Positions 32,273 to 43,400 of a stretch of DNA of 64,000 bases are shown piece after piece. Position numbers and translations under genes: made by a program. Positions within the stretch are counted from its first letter, which is position 1; each line of letters begins with the position of its first letter. Under the pieces are notes generated by a model. It ran no database searches. It was not told where the DNA came from and saw only the letters and a program-made list of their open reading frames with translations. The DNA is from Brachypterus glaber. Its lineage: Eukaryota > Arthropoda > Insecta > Coleoptera > Kateretidae. The DNA is taken from positions 44,249,794 through 44,313,793 of the forward strand of contig OY294046.1 of the NCBI GenBank assembly GCA_958510825.1. The letters run 5' to 3'.

Positions 32273-32898
32273 ATAATAGTTATTTATGGTACTAGTGGGT
32301 AAAGTAAGATATTGCCCATGAGAGGGCAATATCCGTTTACCCATGAGTGCCATACAAGGTTTTATCCAATAAATAGCTTAGGAATTCATATTTTTATTAA
32401 AAATTTTAATGACATTTACAAGAAAATAATTTGGCAAGTGACAATTGAGTGGGTAAAATACATAATTATCCACTCAATAAAGTAAAAGCCAGGCGGGGGT
32501 TATTACTGAGTTTATCTATTTAAAATAAAGCTGGTAATTGTCTTATTATCCGTATGTATTGGATAATAGTTATTTATGGTACTAGTGGGTAAAGTAAGAT
32601 ATTGCCCATGAGAAAATTAACCTGCGACGCGTCAGCCAAGCAGGTTAATTTTCGAGAGGGCAATATCGGTTTACCCATGAGTGCCATACAAGGTTTTATC
32701 CAATAAATAGCTTAAAAATTCATATTTTTATTAAAAATTTTAATGACATTTAAAATAAAATAATTTGACAAGTGACAGTTGAGTGGGTAAAATAAATAAT
32801 TATCCACTCAATAAAGTAAAAGCCACGCGGGGGTTATTATTGAGTTTATCTATTTAAAATAAAGCTGGTAATTGTCTCATTATCTGTATTGGATAAAA
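32273..32898 (+). repeat. Tandem duplication of a ~290/333-bp unit
   Basis: Copy 1 is 32273-32562 and copy 2 is 32563-32898, nearly identical. Both begin ATAATAGTTATTTATGGTAC and contain GTGGGTAAAGTAAGATATTG and TTATCCACTCAATAAAGTAA. Copy 2 has an extra 43 bp hairpin (AAAATTAACCTGC ... GCAGGTTAATTTT) between GAG repeats that copy 1 lacks. A third, more diverged copy is at 49050-49378. Confidence 0.8.
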
Positions 32899-32899
32899 A

Positions 32900-35339
32900 T
32901 AATAATATTTCAGTATTCAATCGTTTCGTTTATATTTCCCATTTTCCCAGATTTTAAATCTAAATAATTACATATTATTTTGAATTTATATAAATTACCT
33001 ACTTAATATCTTCCTACCAGGCCTCTAAATGAATGCGTCCAGCCTTTCAATTTATCCCATCGGCCTCTGTGGTAATTGCAGCACTTGTTTAATTTACAAC
33101 GACGGCCCGCATATGCTTTGTTCGATGCCATTCAATTCACCCCTAATCACGTTGTAATTATTTAAAGCCTTTTTTCGCTTTTGAAATAGCTTTTTTTCCC
33201 AAAATTCGATACATGGTTCGAAATATTTGCTAGCAATGACGTCCAGGGACGTAACCTAAAATTTTAGACTAACAAAATGGTCATGAGCTCGCAAAGTATA
33301 GCTGTTGTAATGCCTTATGAACGTTCAGCCTTGAAAGTGCATAAGAATAACTTCACTCTGCCCATCTTAGGAACATTTTTTTATCATAATGCCTTTGCCA
33401 TTAAAGGAGGGTATCGTATTTTGGGCTAAATCGCCTGCAACGATAAGACTTTACATGCTTATAGATACATAAAAAATAAATACTTAGCCAAAATTTCAGC
33501 TCTTTTCACATCCCGAAACATACTTTAATTAATTATTCTAATTACGAATTTTGACATATGTCAATGCACGATTTGGCTGCATTGCACCGATTCGTTAGAA
33601 ACTTCAAGTGTCAAGTGTTATGTTATCAAAATAAAAATAACTTCGCACGTTGACTACTACAGTGGGACCAAAGGAAATGGTCTGTATTGTGTTCACTGCT
33701 CTTGACTATAAAATAAAAATATTTTGTTGTGTTTTATTAGTTTTTACGGATTTAACATGTAACTCAATGTGTAATCAGGCTGGAGTGTTGTGACTAGTTT
33801 CTTAAGTTTCAGTACGATTATGGAGTTATTTATATACCTCATAAGCCATAATAACAATGTAAAAGTCCAAGCCAGCAGCTTCAACGATACCTCAAAGCAT
33901 ACAGTTTCCCCAGACAATTAATTTAATAAGGCTTTCAATGTGTTAAATAAGTTTATTTCCATGATATGATTTAAAACTAGATTATGAAAAAATTACACAT
34001 ATACTTTTAACTTAAATATATTTAATTTATATTGTACAGTGCTTTTGTTATACATTCTACCTAAATGTTATTATGTTGGTTTTTAGATAAACAAAAAATA
34101 TTACTTTTTTTCACTATGATAAAGAGTCACATTTAGCGCAAGATTAATGCGGTGTTCTCGGGTTTACGATAACAAGTAATTCCTGGCGAGTTTCTAGTTT
34201 GTTTTTTTATTTTTTTTTATTAACAAATTAACTTGTTACACATTTTTTTATGATTTCTTTTCATCATTTTGCACTTTTTTAAACAGTCCAAACACATGTT
34301 TTTCTCATTTAGCCCAAAACTCTCATTTAAAATAATATCCTTCTTTTGATAGAAAGAATGCCGTGTAAATCTTTTAAATTAAAGATTATTTGATATATGG
34401 TCGTATTTAAACTTTTAAAGGTAGCAGAAGGTTATAACGTTAACCATGTAAGTAAAATTAAAAGACGTCCAGTAATAGAAGATTAGGAGGACTCGGAAAA
34501 TAGTACCTCTCCGAGACCATTTATAAGTCGAGGAAAAGTACCGTTTTCCGGAAGGCCTGTATACTATTTTATTCGCAACTGTTTTTATTTAAAAAATAAA
34601 GCACTAATTTTTTTGAAAGCTGGATGTTTGAATTCAAATGCAGAAAATAATACTATAATACTTAGTTGTTTAGTTTTTTTTATATTTACCACAAATATTT
34701 TTTCCTGCATTTCACAAGAAAAGCACAATTATCTAAAACTGAAGTTCCACTTATGCGTAACCCATATAAACAACCACAAAAACATTTATTGATAGTTCAC
34801 AAGGCACCGTTTATAACATTTGTTATCCTTGTCAGTCTCAAAAGTAAAAAACATTGACTGTACATTTAGGTATTTTAAATAAAATGTATTAGATTATATT
34901 CGTATTTATCATGACAACAGCAGTTTAGCCATCTTGCTTTAAGCATTAATAATAATATTTTAATCGGTGGTGCCATCTAGCGGAAATTAAATTGCAGACC
35001 AGTAATAATTTTTTACTGGTCTCTATTTTCATTACCGGTCCGGTCCAGGCGTGGAAAACAGTGGGACAATAAATCACGTATTTCCCAACCTTTTTTAATA
35101 TAGGTAATGTATGTACAGTAAAAATAAAAATCGACCTGTTCGAGGAACTTCTCTAAAAAATATTTATTATTTATTTTATTTATATTAGTTATCGAAGAGA
35201 CTGTAGAGTATAGGGAGCATCTTTTTGCTTTCCCATTTTGAAAATTTTCAAAATTTCGGAAAGCCAAAATTTTCAATTTTTTTTGTGTGTATTTTTGCGT
35301 TTTATGACGTTTTATGTAGATATAAATCAATTTCGAGCA
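32900..35339. other. Mostly unique non-coding DNA
   Basis: No supportable gene. 33000-33260 is clearly less AT-rich than its surroundings and not repeated in this window; it contains a string of TAATTG/AATTAC-type sites. A CTCF-like site lies at 34969-34983. Confidence 0.45.
34969..34983 (-). promoter_or_regulatory. CTCF-consensus-like site
   Basis: The minus strand reads CCGCTAGATGGCACC, which fits the core CCRCNAGRKGGCRSY consensus of the insulator protein CTCF at every position. CTCF is conserved in most insects. Occupancy cannot be judged from sequence. Confidence 0.4.
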
Positions 35340-35530
35340 AAAAAAAATTGTCGCTAGGTCGGTCAATCGGTCGGTCGATCGGTCTGTCGATCGGTCTGTC
35401 CGGGAAATCTTGTGGGCACGATAACTTAAGAATGCTTTAAGCTAGAGACTTTGGCATACAGGTATTTTACCAAAAGATGTCGCTCGGGATTGTTTTTGGT
35501 AAACATTGGAGTGCGGCAAGGGGGGCAAAT
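35340..35530 (+). repeat. Dispersed repeat family A copy
   Basis: A GGTCGGTCGATCGGTCTGTC tract (35358-35402) is followed by GGGCACGATAACTTAAGAAT, AGCTAGAGACTTTGGCATAC and GGGATTGTTTTTGG. Confidence 0.65.
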
Positions 35531-35577
35531 GGGGAAAAATATATTTTTTTAGAAAAATTTGAAAATTGCTATATATG

Positions 35578-36030
35578 GGTTTTCAAGGTTGCTGAAATTT
35601 AATCTGATAAAAAAAAATTTCTAATTCCGCCCGGAGGGGTGAGGGGGTAAATATTTTTCAATATTATTAATATTTTCTTCAAAATTGGTATATAGGGCTT
35701 TTTGGGGTCGACGAATATGAATCTGATAATACTTTTTTTCTTATTTCACCCCCTGAGGGGTGGGGATAGTTTTCGTGAAAACTGGTGTATTGGGGTTTTT
35801 GAGGTTGCTGAAAGTGAATCTGATAATAAATTTTTCTAAATCCACCCCCTTAGGAGTGGGGCTAGTTTTCGTGAAAATTGTTATATTGGGGTTTTTGAGG
35901 TTGTTGAAAGTGTATCTGATTATAAAAAAAATCTAACTTTACCCCTAAAGGGGCAGAGGGTAGTTTTCGTGAAAATTGGTATATTAAGGTTTTTATGGTT
36001 GCTGAAAGTGAATCTGATAATAAAAAATCT
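35578..36030 (+). repeat. ~100-bp tandem repeat, five units
   Basis: Each unit has TTTTTGAGGTTGCTGAAAGT then GAATCTGATAATAA and a CCCCTNAGGGGTGGGG block. The AATCTGATAA landmark lies near 35598, 35714, 35813, 35908 and 36006 (spacings about 95-116 bp). Confidence 0.75.
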
Positions 36031-36050
36031 ATTTTAGGGGCGGAGGATAA

Positions 36051-36083
36051 AAATGGGAAAGCTCTTTTACTGGGCAGTGTATT
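36051..36083 (+). repeat. 33-bp block shared with 52995-53027
   Basis: AAATGGGAAAGCTCTTTTAC then TGGGCAGTGTATT is identical at both places, each at the edge of a tandem array. Confidence 0.7.
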
Positions 36084-36711
36084 GTTAATACTTTAGAAAA
36101 CAAGTAAACATAACTGTCACGTATTATTAAATTAAAGTTTTTATGATAAAAAAGTCGAATTTAATATTTGACATTAGGTTGACAGCCAGTTGGACAGTAT
36201 ACTGCGATATAAATTAGATTTATCGCAACTATTTCTCTATTATCAGCGAGACAAAAATGAACTTTTGCTCAATACTTTTTGTTTATTTTCCTTTCTGTCT
36301 TATCGCGACCATTAACTTAAATTTTACTTGACGTGGCAATCACGAATACTACGCACAGTGGGCCGCAAAATGGTTTATTTGGAGAGTATAATTCATATAA
36401 TATAGTTATTTTATAAACCATTTATGGTCTAAGAGCTGGTGACCATTTTCATGGAATTATTTTCTCCCGGCTGTATTTTATATATGTCTTTAAGTACATT
36501 CATATTAAGCTTTTTCTAAATCGCCAGGTTCTACTATCCGTGACAAACGAATTGACACGTGGCTTTGAGATCTATTTTCTCTGGATCAATTTTAATGAAA
36601 CAAAATTTGATCGATAGAATATTTATTTCTACATAATTTAACCAGAAAAAACCAATCCTAGATTTTTTGGCTTATGAAGTATCAAATAATAAACAAAAAA
36701 ATACATTGAAT

Positions 36712-38512
36712 AATTTTTTAGCCCGCTTGGAGAAGAAAAACGATCATCAAATAGTCTAAAAAATGAAAATGATATAATTATTTTTAGTCAAAATGTACAG
36801 TCAATAGGGAATTGTCTAGATACAGTGGAAGACTTTGTTATTGCTAACAAATGCCATATTGTCACAATAACAGAACACTGGAAATCTAGTGAACAGCTAT
36901 CAGCGTATAAAATTAAAGGATATAACCTAATAACTGCATATTGTAGACCACCAAACACCCATGGAGGCGCAGCAATTTTTTGTGAAGAAAATCTTAGTGT
37001 AAAAGTAAGGGATGATTTAAATGTGCTATCTGAAAAGTTTAATTTTGAATGTGCTGCCTGTGAAGTGTCGTTTAAAAGTGAAAAAAATATTGTTTTTGTG
37101 GTTGTATACAGGACAGATGAGTCAGATCATAATAAAAATAAGCAGGACAAATCAAAAAAACCAACAAAAAAATCAGAAAATATGGAAAAATTCTTCAATA
37201 AAATGCAAAGTTGTTTAGAGATATTACATAACACAAACAGTAATTTCTGTATTTCGGGGGATTTTAATATAGACCTTAATTTAGATACAAAATACCCAAA
37301 GCAATTTAAATCCTTATAATTATTATTGCAGTCGTTTAATGTTAAAATAACTATTGGGGAAAGTACTAGGGTAACACATAAAAGTCAAAGCTGTATCGAT
37401 AATATTTTAACTAATTTAGAAAATGATTATAGTACAAAAAATTTTCAAAATCATGTATCTGACCATCTAGGGCAGATAATATCTTTTAAATGCGATAAAA
37501 AAATAAATGAAAATTATAATATGGGAAGAATAATAAATGATCAGTCAATTCAATCTTTTATTAGTATATTATCAGAAAATGACTGGTCAGCTGTGCTCAA
37601 TACAAGTCCAGAAAATGTAAATAAACAATGGGATACGTTTTTAAATATTTTCAGCTTTGATTTTAATGGTAGTTTTCCTATTAAAAAATTTAGTAATAAA
37701 ACTAAAAATATTTATAAGAATATTGCGTGTGATCCAAAAATTTTAGAGTCTAAAAAGAGATTAAGCAATTTAAACATTTTAATGCAGCATGATCCTATTT
37801 ATAGGAATGATTATAATCATGAAAAGCAAAATTTAAAAAATCTTTATCAAACTGCTAAAAAAGTTTTTTTTAACGAAAAAATTGTAAACTCTGATAATAT
37901 TTCAAAGACCACATGGGACATCGTAGGTAATATATCGGGAAATTTAAGAAAACATAAAAACGGTAAATTGTACATACAGGGTAACCCAAAACAAGGTGCA
38001 AATAATTTTAACAAATTTTTTGCATATACAGCGGCAAACATATTGAAAGATCGTCCAAATGTAAAACCTAACATCAATATTGACCCAAATCCTGAGTCCA
38101 TATTTCTGCATGCTGTAACGGAGACTGAAATTTTGGAAAATGTAAATGCGTTAAAAAACAAAAAAAGCGCGGGGGATGATGAAATACCTGTTTCCCTGAT
38201 CAAGAAATGTATACACTGCCTTTTGATTCCACTGACATTTGTCATAAATAACTCTTTTAAATATGGTGTATTCCCGGACCAATTAAAATTAGCAAATATA
38301 ATACCTTTGCATAAAAAAGGGGACACAAATAATATTGAGAACTATCGTCCAATAAGTTTGTTACCTTCTTTTTCAAAAATTTTCGAAAAAATTTTAACAA
38401 ACAGATTTATCGATTTTTTTAATAAATGTCATATTATAAATGAAAAACAACACGGTTTCATAAAGGGGAAAAGTATATCCACAGCACTTTTTGAATACTT
38501 AAACGAAGTTTT
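36712..38512 (+). pseudogene. Jockey/CR1-superfamily LINE: endonuclease plus reverse transcriptase, interrupted
   Basis: Polyprotein of a non-LTR retrotransposon that nicks DNA and reverse-transcribes its RNA at the target. The frame is open from about 36712 but has no ATG at its start (IIIFSQNVQSIGNCLD leads into the endonuclease). Endonuclease (AP/EEP fold) motifs: TITEHW, GGAAIFCEENL, VVVYR, CISGDFNIDL, then CIDNILTN and the catalytic VSDHLG. A single in-frame TAA at 37317-37319 splits it after KQFKSL. The RT follows: LKNKKSAGDDEIPVSLIKKC, FKYGVFPDQLKLANIIPLHK, NYRPISLLPSFSKIFEKIL and QHGFIKGKSISTALFEYLNE. It is cut by the assembly gap before the Y-A-D-D box. The 5' part (ORF1) is missing. 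One stop only, so a rather young dead copy. Confidence 0.85.
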
Positions 38513-38712
38513 NNNNNNNNNNNNNNNNNNNNNNNNNNNNNNNNNNNNNNNNNNNNNNNNNNNNNNNNNNNNNNNNNNNNNNNNNNNNNNNNNNNNNNNN
38601 NNNNNNNNNNNNNNNNNNNNNNNNNNNNNNNNNNNNNNNNNNNNNNNNNNNNNNNNNNNNNNNNNNNNNNNNNNNNNNNNNNNNNNNNNNNNNNNNNNNN
38701 NNNNNNNNNNNN
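38513..38712. other. Assembly gap (200 N)
   Basis: Two hundred N. The gap falls inside the LINE and is followed directly by a TA microsatellite, so true length is unknown and sequence right of it need not be colinear with the element. Confidence 0.95.

Positions 38713-38784
<72 letters not shown>
38713..38784. repeat. (TA)n microsatellite at gap edge
   Basis: About 36 AT units up to the ACGCCTCAAA at 38785; it probably caused the assembly gap. Open frames drawn across the N run and this repeat are artefacts. Confidence 0.95.
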
Positions 38785-38786
<2 letters not shown>

Positions 38787-41420
38787 GCCTCAAATAAATT
38801 ATAGATTCTATTTAAATTGCATATTATTATAAGGGGTGATAACAGTATATTATGCACCTAGTATGCGAACTAAGTCTTTAGGGTTCGAGACTGAAGTTTT
38901 ATTGCTGAGACGGAGTCTAAGCAAAAATCAGTCGAGGACACTGAAGACAGTTCTCATACGTGGTCCATATACTATTTTTTCTACTAACTAAAGCTAGTAA
39001 CTCCAAATACTAGTTAAAAATATGGTTTAAAAATTATTTTGACATAGCTGTCAGTTCGACAAATAGGTTGAAAAAAGTTAGTAGTTGTCTCAAAATATTT
39101 TTATTATTAACCGTCGTCAAGTGTACCGTAATTAATACGTTCACTGCCAACGGCTAGTTTTGACAGCGGAGCAATGGGTATGGGCAAGGGAAAAATAGAA
39201 AGAATTGATTAATGTTGTTAGGGGCGCAGTTACTTTAGCTTTTACTCCTTTAGGTAAGTAACAACCTAGTGTAAATACTTAAGCTTTTCAGTTTGAGAAA
39301 ATATAACCCCTAAATAAAATAAGATAATTCATTTGAGAAATTTATTATAAATAAACTTAATGAAAGCACATCAAGTAATGTATTAATATATCTAAAAAAT
39401 ATGTGTAATTATATTAAGATATAATTAAAGAAATCTTAATAAAAATTACTAAATTCAGAAATCATTCGACTTAAATGTATAAAGAAAACATGAAGTTCAG
39501 CAAGCACCAAGAAATGTATGTAAACAACAATCATTTCTTGCAGTGTATAAAAGTCATGCTTAAATTAGAAATCATTTAATCAAAAGTATGATATTTAATA
39601 ATTAATAAATGAGATTAAATGTTTTAAAAAAAATAAGTACCTAAAAATGAACAAAAGCCAGAAGGGCATATAGTATTAATCAATACTATATCAGATCTGA
39701 TAAAGTTTACAGTTATAAAAATATTGAAATAAAAGAATTTAAAAATATGAAATATTGCTTTCAAAAGTTTTCAGAATGAGTACTTAGCTGGTTTCTGCAA
39801 AATCCATGAGGTATGAATTCCATCGTCTCCATCTGTGCAAGTCTCCCCTATGCTGATGAATTCATTTCTCAAATGAAAGAAAAAAAAATATAGGCTGTCC
39901 CATCTACTTTGGAAAAATTATCTTCCAGGATAAATGTACGATTGAAAATGTTGTCCGGGATTAAATATGCTTTTGAAAATTATGTCCAATATAAAATTGT
40001 CTGCTAGACGGTCATATAGAATTTATCTATGCCGAAAAATACAGAACCATGTTCCAACAGAACATCACTCCATGCGGAGAACTTGTATATCAAATATACC
40101 AAAATAAACTTCAACTTAAATTAATGTAATTCCATATTAATGGTATAGAATTGGTGAGTAATTAATGGTAATTAATTAATGTAGTAATAATGGTGCTTTA
40201 TGGTGCTTAATTAATGGTAATAATGGTGCTAAAACAATAATTATATGTCAGAAATATTCTAAGAAACAGAAAAACTTAACTTACGTCTCATTCTAAGTCT
40301 TCGATGTCCATCGAAACGTTATAAATGCATAATTGTATAAAATAACCGTTACAATATCTTCCGCATTGTTTAAATATTCATTTTCACTAACTTTAAATAA
40401 AAATACATGAAGGATTACTTCGATGATTACAGAAAATAAACACTCGTCAAAATGAGACCACCATTGTACAGAGTTGCGTCAAGAAGGAAGCGAAAATCGA
40501 CCTTATCAACCGGTATGAACCCTTTAGGTAAATAAAATCCTATTTCTGAACTATTAGCGACATCTATGCAAGTCATTATCAACTACAGTTTTACCGTATA
40601 GGATTCCTAATAAAGGTAACTGAAACTACATCAAAGATAACAACCAAAAAGACTATTTCCTAATAAATCTGTATTAGTGATATCTAACCTCAAAATATTA
40701 CTCTAAGAAACAAATATAAACAATACTTATTGTTTATCAGCAAAACTAATAAAAATACGAACAGAATACTAAGTGTCCTGTGAACTAAGTATAAACAAAA
40801 TACTGAATCTAAGTGAGCAGTTCCAGCAAACTATTTTCAACAAATTCTGGATTATCCCGAAGGGATAATCATACACAACTTTCCACAAGAGAGACAAGCT
40901 ACAGGTGAAAGCCAGTGAAATCCAACCCTCAATAGACTCTGAAACATATAAAAACCAGGTAAGTCCATAGACAAATGCACTATAGAGAAATAAGTCATAT
41001 GATTCTTTATTATTAAAAATCATATTCTAATTATGTTTTCTTTATGTTATTTTCAGGTAGAACTATGGAATAGAGACTCATATGGTTAGAATTCAGTTCC
41101 TGTTACAAAATAGTCCCAGATACAAAACAGCTCTGTACGTACGTAACCATTTATATACAAAACAAACATAAATTATAACGTAAGTAAACGAATAGTTTAA
41201 TTAACCCTTGCTATATTACAAAGTGACGATTTATGTCGTTACACAAGAAACAATGCTTAACGGCTTAACGGTCAATAATAAATAAGTTCACTGATTTTAT
41301 TGGAGGCCAAGGTAAACAAGCCTTGACAGCTGTAGATAATATGTAAGCTAGCACTTAATTAGGTAGTAGAAAAAATATTAATTACACTAACCCAGAAATA
41401 AAAATTAGGTTGAATAACTA
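38785..41420. other. No gene recognised
   Basis: AT-rich DNA without clear termini or domains. Between 40140 and 40230 are short direct repeats of ATTAATGGTAATAATGGTGC. The 84-residue minus frame at 40769-41023 is hydrophobic but matches nothing I know. Confidence 0.45.
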
Positions 41421-42376
41421 TTAACCAGACTATGTTTTTGTTACAAATTTTTGAGCGCCGCCAATGAAAAATCTCGTTGACCCCCAGTCCCTCGCTCCTT
41501 TCTTATGTAAAAGTGGTTTCAGTCAGATTTGACTGAAGTTTTGATGTGTTATAGTTCTCGACGTGCTGATCAAAAGTTTATGAGGGCACAACTCCCAAAA
41601 ATCAATGGTTTAGGTGCTAGAGCACTTTGAAAATCTCGAAACCCGCGGTGGACCGTTCCGGCCCGATTTGACTGAATTTAGGATATGTTATAGGAAAGTC
41701 GCCTAATTTCGGACACCATTAAATTTATCAAATATTTAATAGGCGCTATTACTTTTGATATTTTTTTTATACAACCACAACTTATTATAACGAACCATGA
41801 TTTATTATGAAAACAATTTAATTAGTTTATTTTTTCCAAAAAACACGGCTAGAAAAACTTTGCGCATTTTATGCGTTTGGAAAGGTGCTCCTAATTTCGG
41901 AAATATACGATTTTTTTTTTCAAAGTAGATCTGGATTTCATTGCTTATATTTCTTGTTATTAAGCTCCACCGTTGCCATAATACAGTACGAATTTAGTTT
42001 GACTTTTGGCTTCACATAAAAGTAGATTTTTGTTTACCCCTGCAGATAGTATCTTAGATACACTATTATCGAAAATAAGGAAACCATCCGAAATTAGGCG
42101 TCTTTCCTATATAGTTCTCGACTTTTTAGATTTGGCTGAATTTCGGTCAGAGTTGGCTAAATTTTGGATGTTATAGTTTTCGACCTTCTGATCAAAAGTG
42201 TCTTTGGGCACAACTCCCAAAATTCAATAGTTTACGTGCTAGAGAATCTTGAAGATCTCGAGCTAGCTCATCCAGTAAACCATATTGCAGTTTTTTGAAA
42301 AGGTTGTAGGGTCAACGAGCTTTTTCACTGTCAAAATCGCACACAAAAATACATAAGAAAAATATAGTCTGGTTTA
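41421..42376. mobile_element. Non-autonomous element with TTA target duplication
   Basis: Body 41424-42373: starts ACCAGACTATG, ends CATAAGAAAAATATAGTCTGGT; flanked by TTA on both sides. The internal sequence contains diverged direct repeats (ATAGTTCTCGAC...CTGATCAAAAGT...GGGCACAACTCCCAAAA) about 600 bp apart. A second, half copy is at 46625-46949. A TA-flanked MITE (41691-42109) is nested in it. Confidence 0.7.
41689..42111. mobile_element. 419-bp MITE with TA duplication, nested
   Basis: Body 41691-42109 starts TAGGAAAGTCGCCTAATTTC and ends AAATTAGGCGTCTTTCCTA, flanked by TA. Removing it rejoins GGATATGTTATAGTTCTCGA, which matches the other internal copy of the host repeat (GATGTGTTATAGTTCTCGAC at 41544), so insertion site and duplication are confirmed by the empty site. 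The TCGGA motif recurs inside (CTAATTTCGGA at 41889). Confidence 0.85.
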
Positions 42377-42621
42377 AATATTTCATGAATGTATTTTTTA
42401 ATATTTTTAAAATTTTTTATAATAAAAAAAAATTCTGTTCCTTAAAATACAATATTTATAAAATACATTCATGGAATATTTTATTTTAAATACATTCATG
42501 GAATATTTTATTTTAAATACATTCATGGAATATTTTATTTTAAAATAAAATATTCCGTGAATGTATTTTTTAATATTTTTATATTTTTTTATAATAAAAT
42601 AAAATTCTGTTCCTTAAAATA
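42377..42621. repeat. AT-rich direct and inverted repeats beside the hexamer array
   Basis: AAATACATTCATGGAATATT occurs three times at a 27-bp period (42461, 42488, 42515) and is then inverted (AATATTCCGTGAATGTATTT at 42549). The block AAATTCTGTTCCTTAAAATA appears at 42430 and 42602. Confidence 0.75.
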
Positions 42622-42843
42622 CAGTGACAGTGACAGTGACAGTGACGGTGACGGTGACGGTGACGGTGACGGTGACGGTGACGGTGACTGTGACGGTGAC
42701 GGTGACGGTGACGGTGACGGTGACGGTGACGGTGACGGTGACGGTGACGGTGACGGTGACGGTGACGGTGACGGTGACGGTGACGGTGACGGTGACGGTG
42801 ACGGTGACGGTGACGGTGACGGTGACGGTGACGGTGACAGTGA

Positions 42844-42894
<51 letters not shown>

Positions 42895-42955
42895 AGACAG
42901 CGACAGTGACAGTGACAGTGACAGTGACAGTGACAGTGACAACGACAGTGACAGT
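42622..42955. repeat. Block-structured hexanucleotide array
   Basis: About 55 hexamers. A short CAGTGA block is followed by some 32 CGGTGA units (with one CTGTGA), about 10 AGCGAC units (with one AGAGAC), and then CAGTGA again with one CAACGA. Long open frames in several registers (Ser-Asp/Gly-Asp, Leu-Ser/Pro-Ser, Thr-Val) are pure repeat translation. Confidence 0.95.
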
Positions 42956-43084
42956 AAATTACTAGTCATGAAGTCCGTTAAATACATTTTATAAAAGTAA
43001 TCTCTGTGAGGAAATTGGATAGTCCTTTTATCTTCGCAGAATATTACTATCCTCGTTGTAAAAATGTTGAAATTTTTTTATTGA

Positions 43085-43400
43085 TTTTTTTACGTTTATT
43101 TACAAATAAACATAATTTCTAGTTGTCGGTCTGTCTGTCTGGGAAACTTCTGACCTCGATAGCTCAGGAACACTTTAATGTAAAAACTTTTAACTTGGCC
43201 CATTGTTTCCTTATTCAAAGTTCTAGGCTCGGATTATTTATCTCCTTTTTTGAAAAAATGAACTAAAAAAAAATTGTAGTTTTTTTTCCAAATTAAAAAT
43301 GTTTAATAAAAAAAAAATTTTTTTTTGTTTTAATTAAAAAGGCCTACAGGAAAAAGTATTATTTTGTTGACAGCAGTATTTTTTTTCATTAATAGTCCTT
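43085..43400 (+). repeat. Dispersed repeat family A copy
   Basis: GTTGTCGGTCTGTCTGTCTG, then GACCTCGATAGCTCAGGAAC, CAAAGTTCTAGGCTCGGAT and finally AAAAAGTATTATTTTGTTGA with CAGCAG: same block order as at 7935-8280. Confidence 0.7.

Noticed and set aside
38429..38857. Minus-strand frames across the gap
   Set aside because: They consist of N and a TA microsatellite (Ile-Tyr repeats) plus antisense of the LINE.
40769..41023. 84-residue hydrophobic minus-strand protein
   Set aside because: No recognisable domain, no splice or start context, and hydrophobic composition is expected from AT-rich antisense frames.
42557..42994. Long open frames of Ser-Asp/Gly-Asp, Leu-Ser/Pro-Ser and Thr-Val repeats
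   Set aside because: All arise from the hexanucleotide array, which is open in several registers on both strands; no flanking coding sequence.
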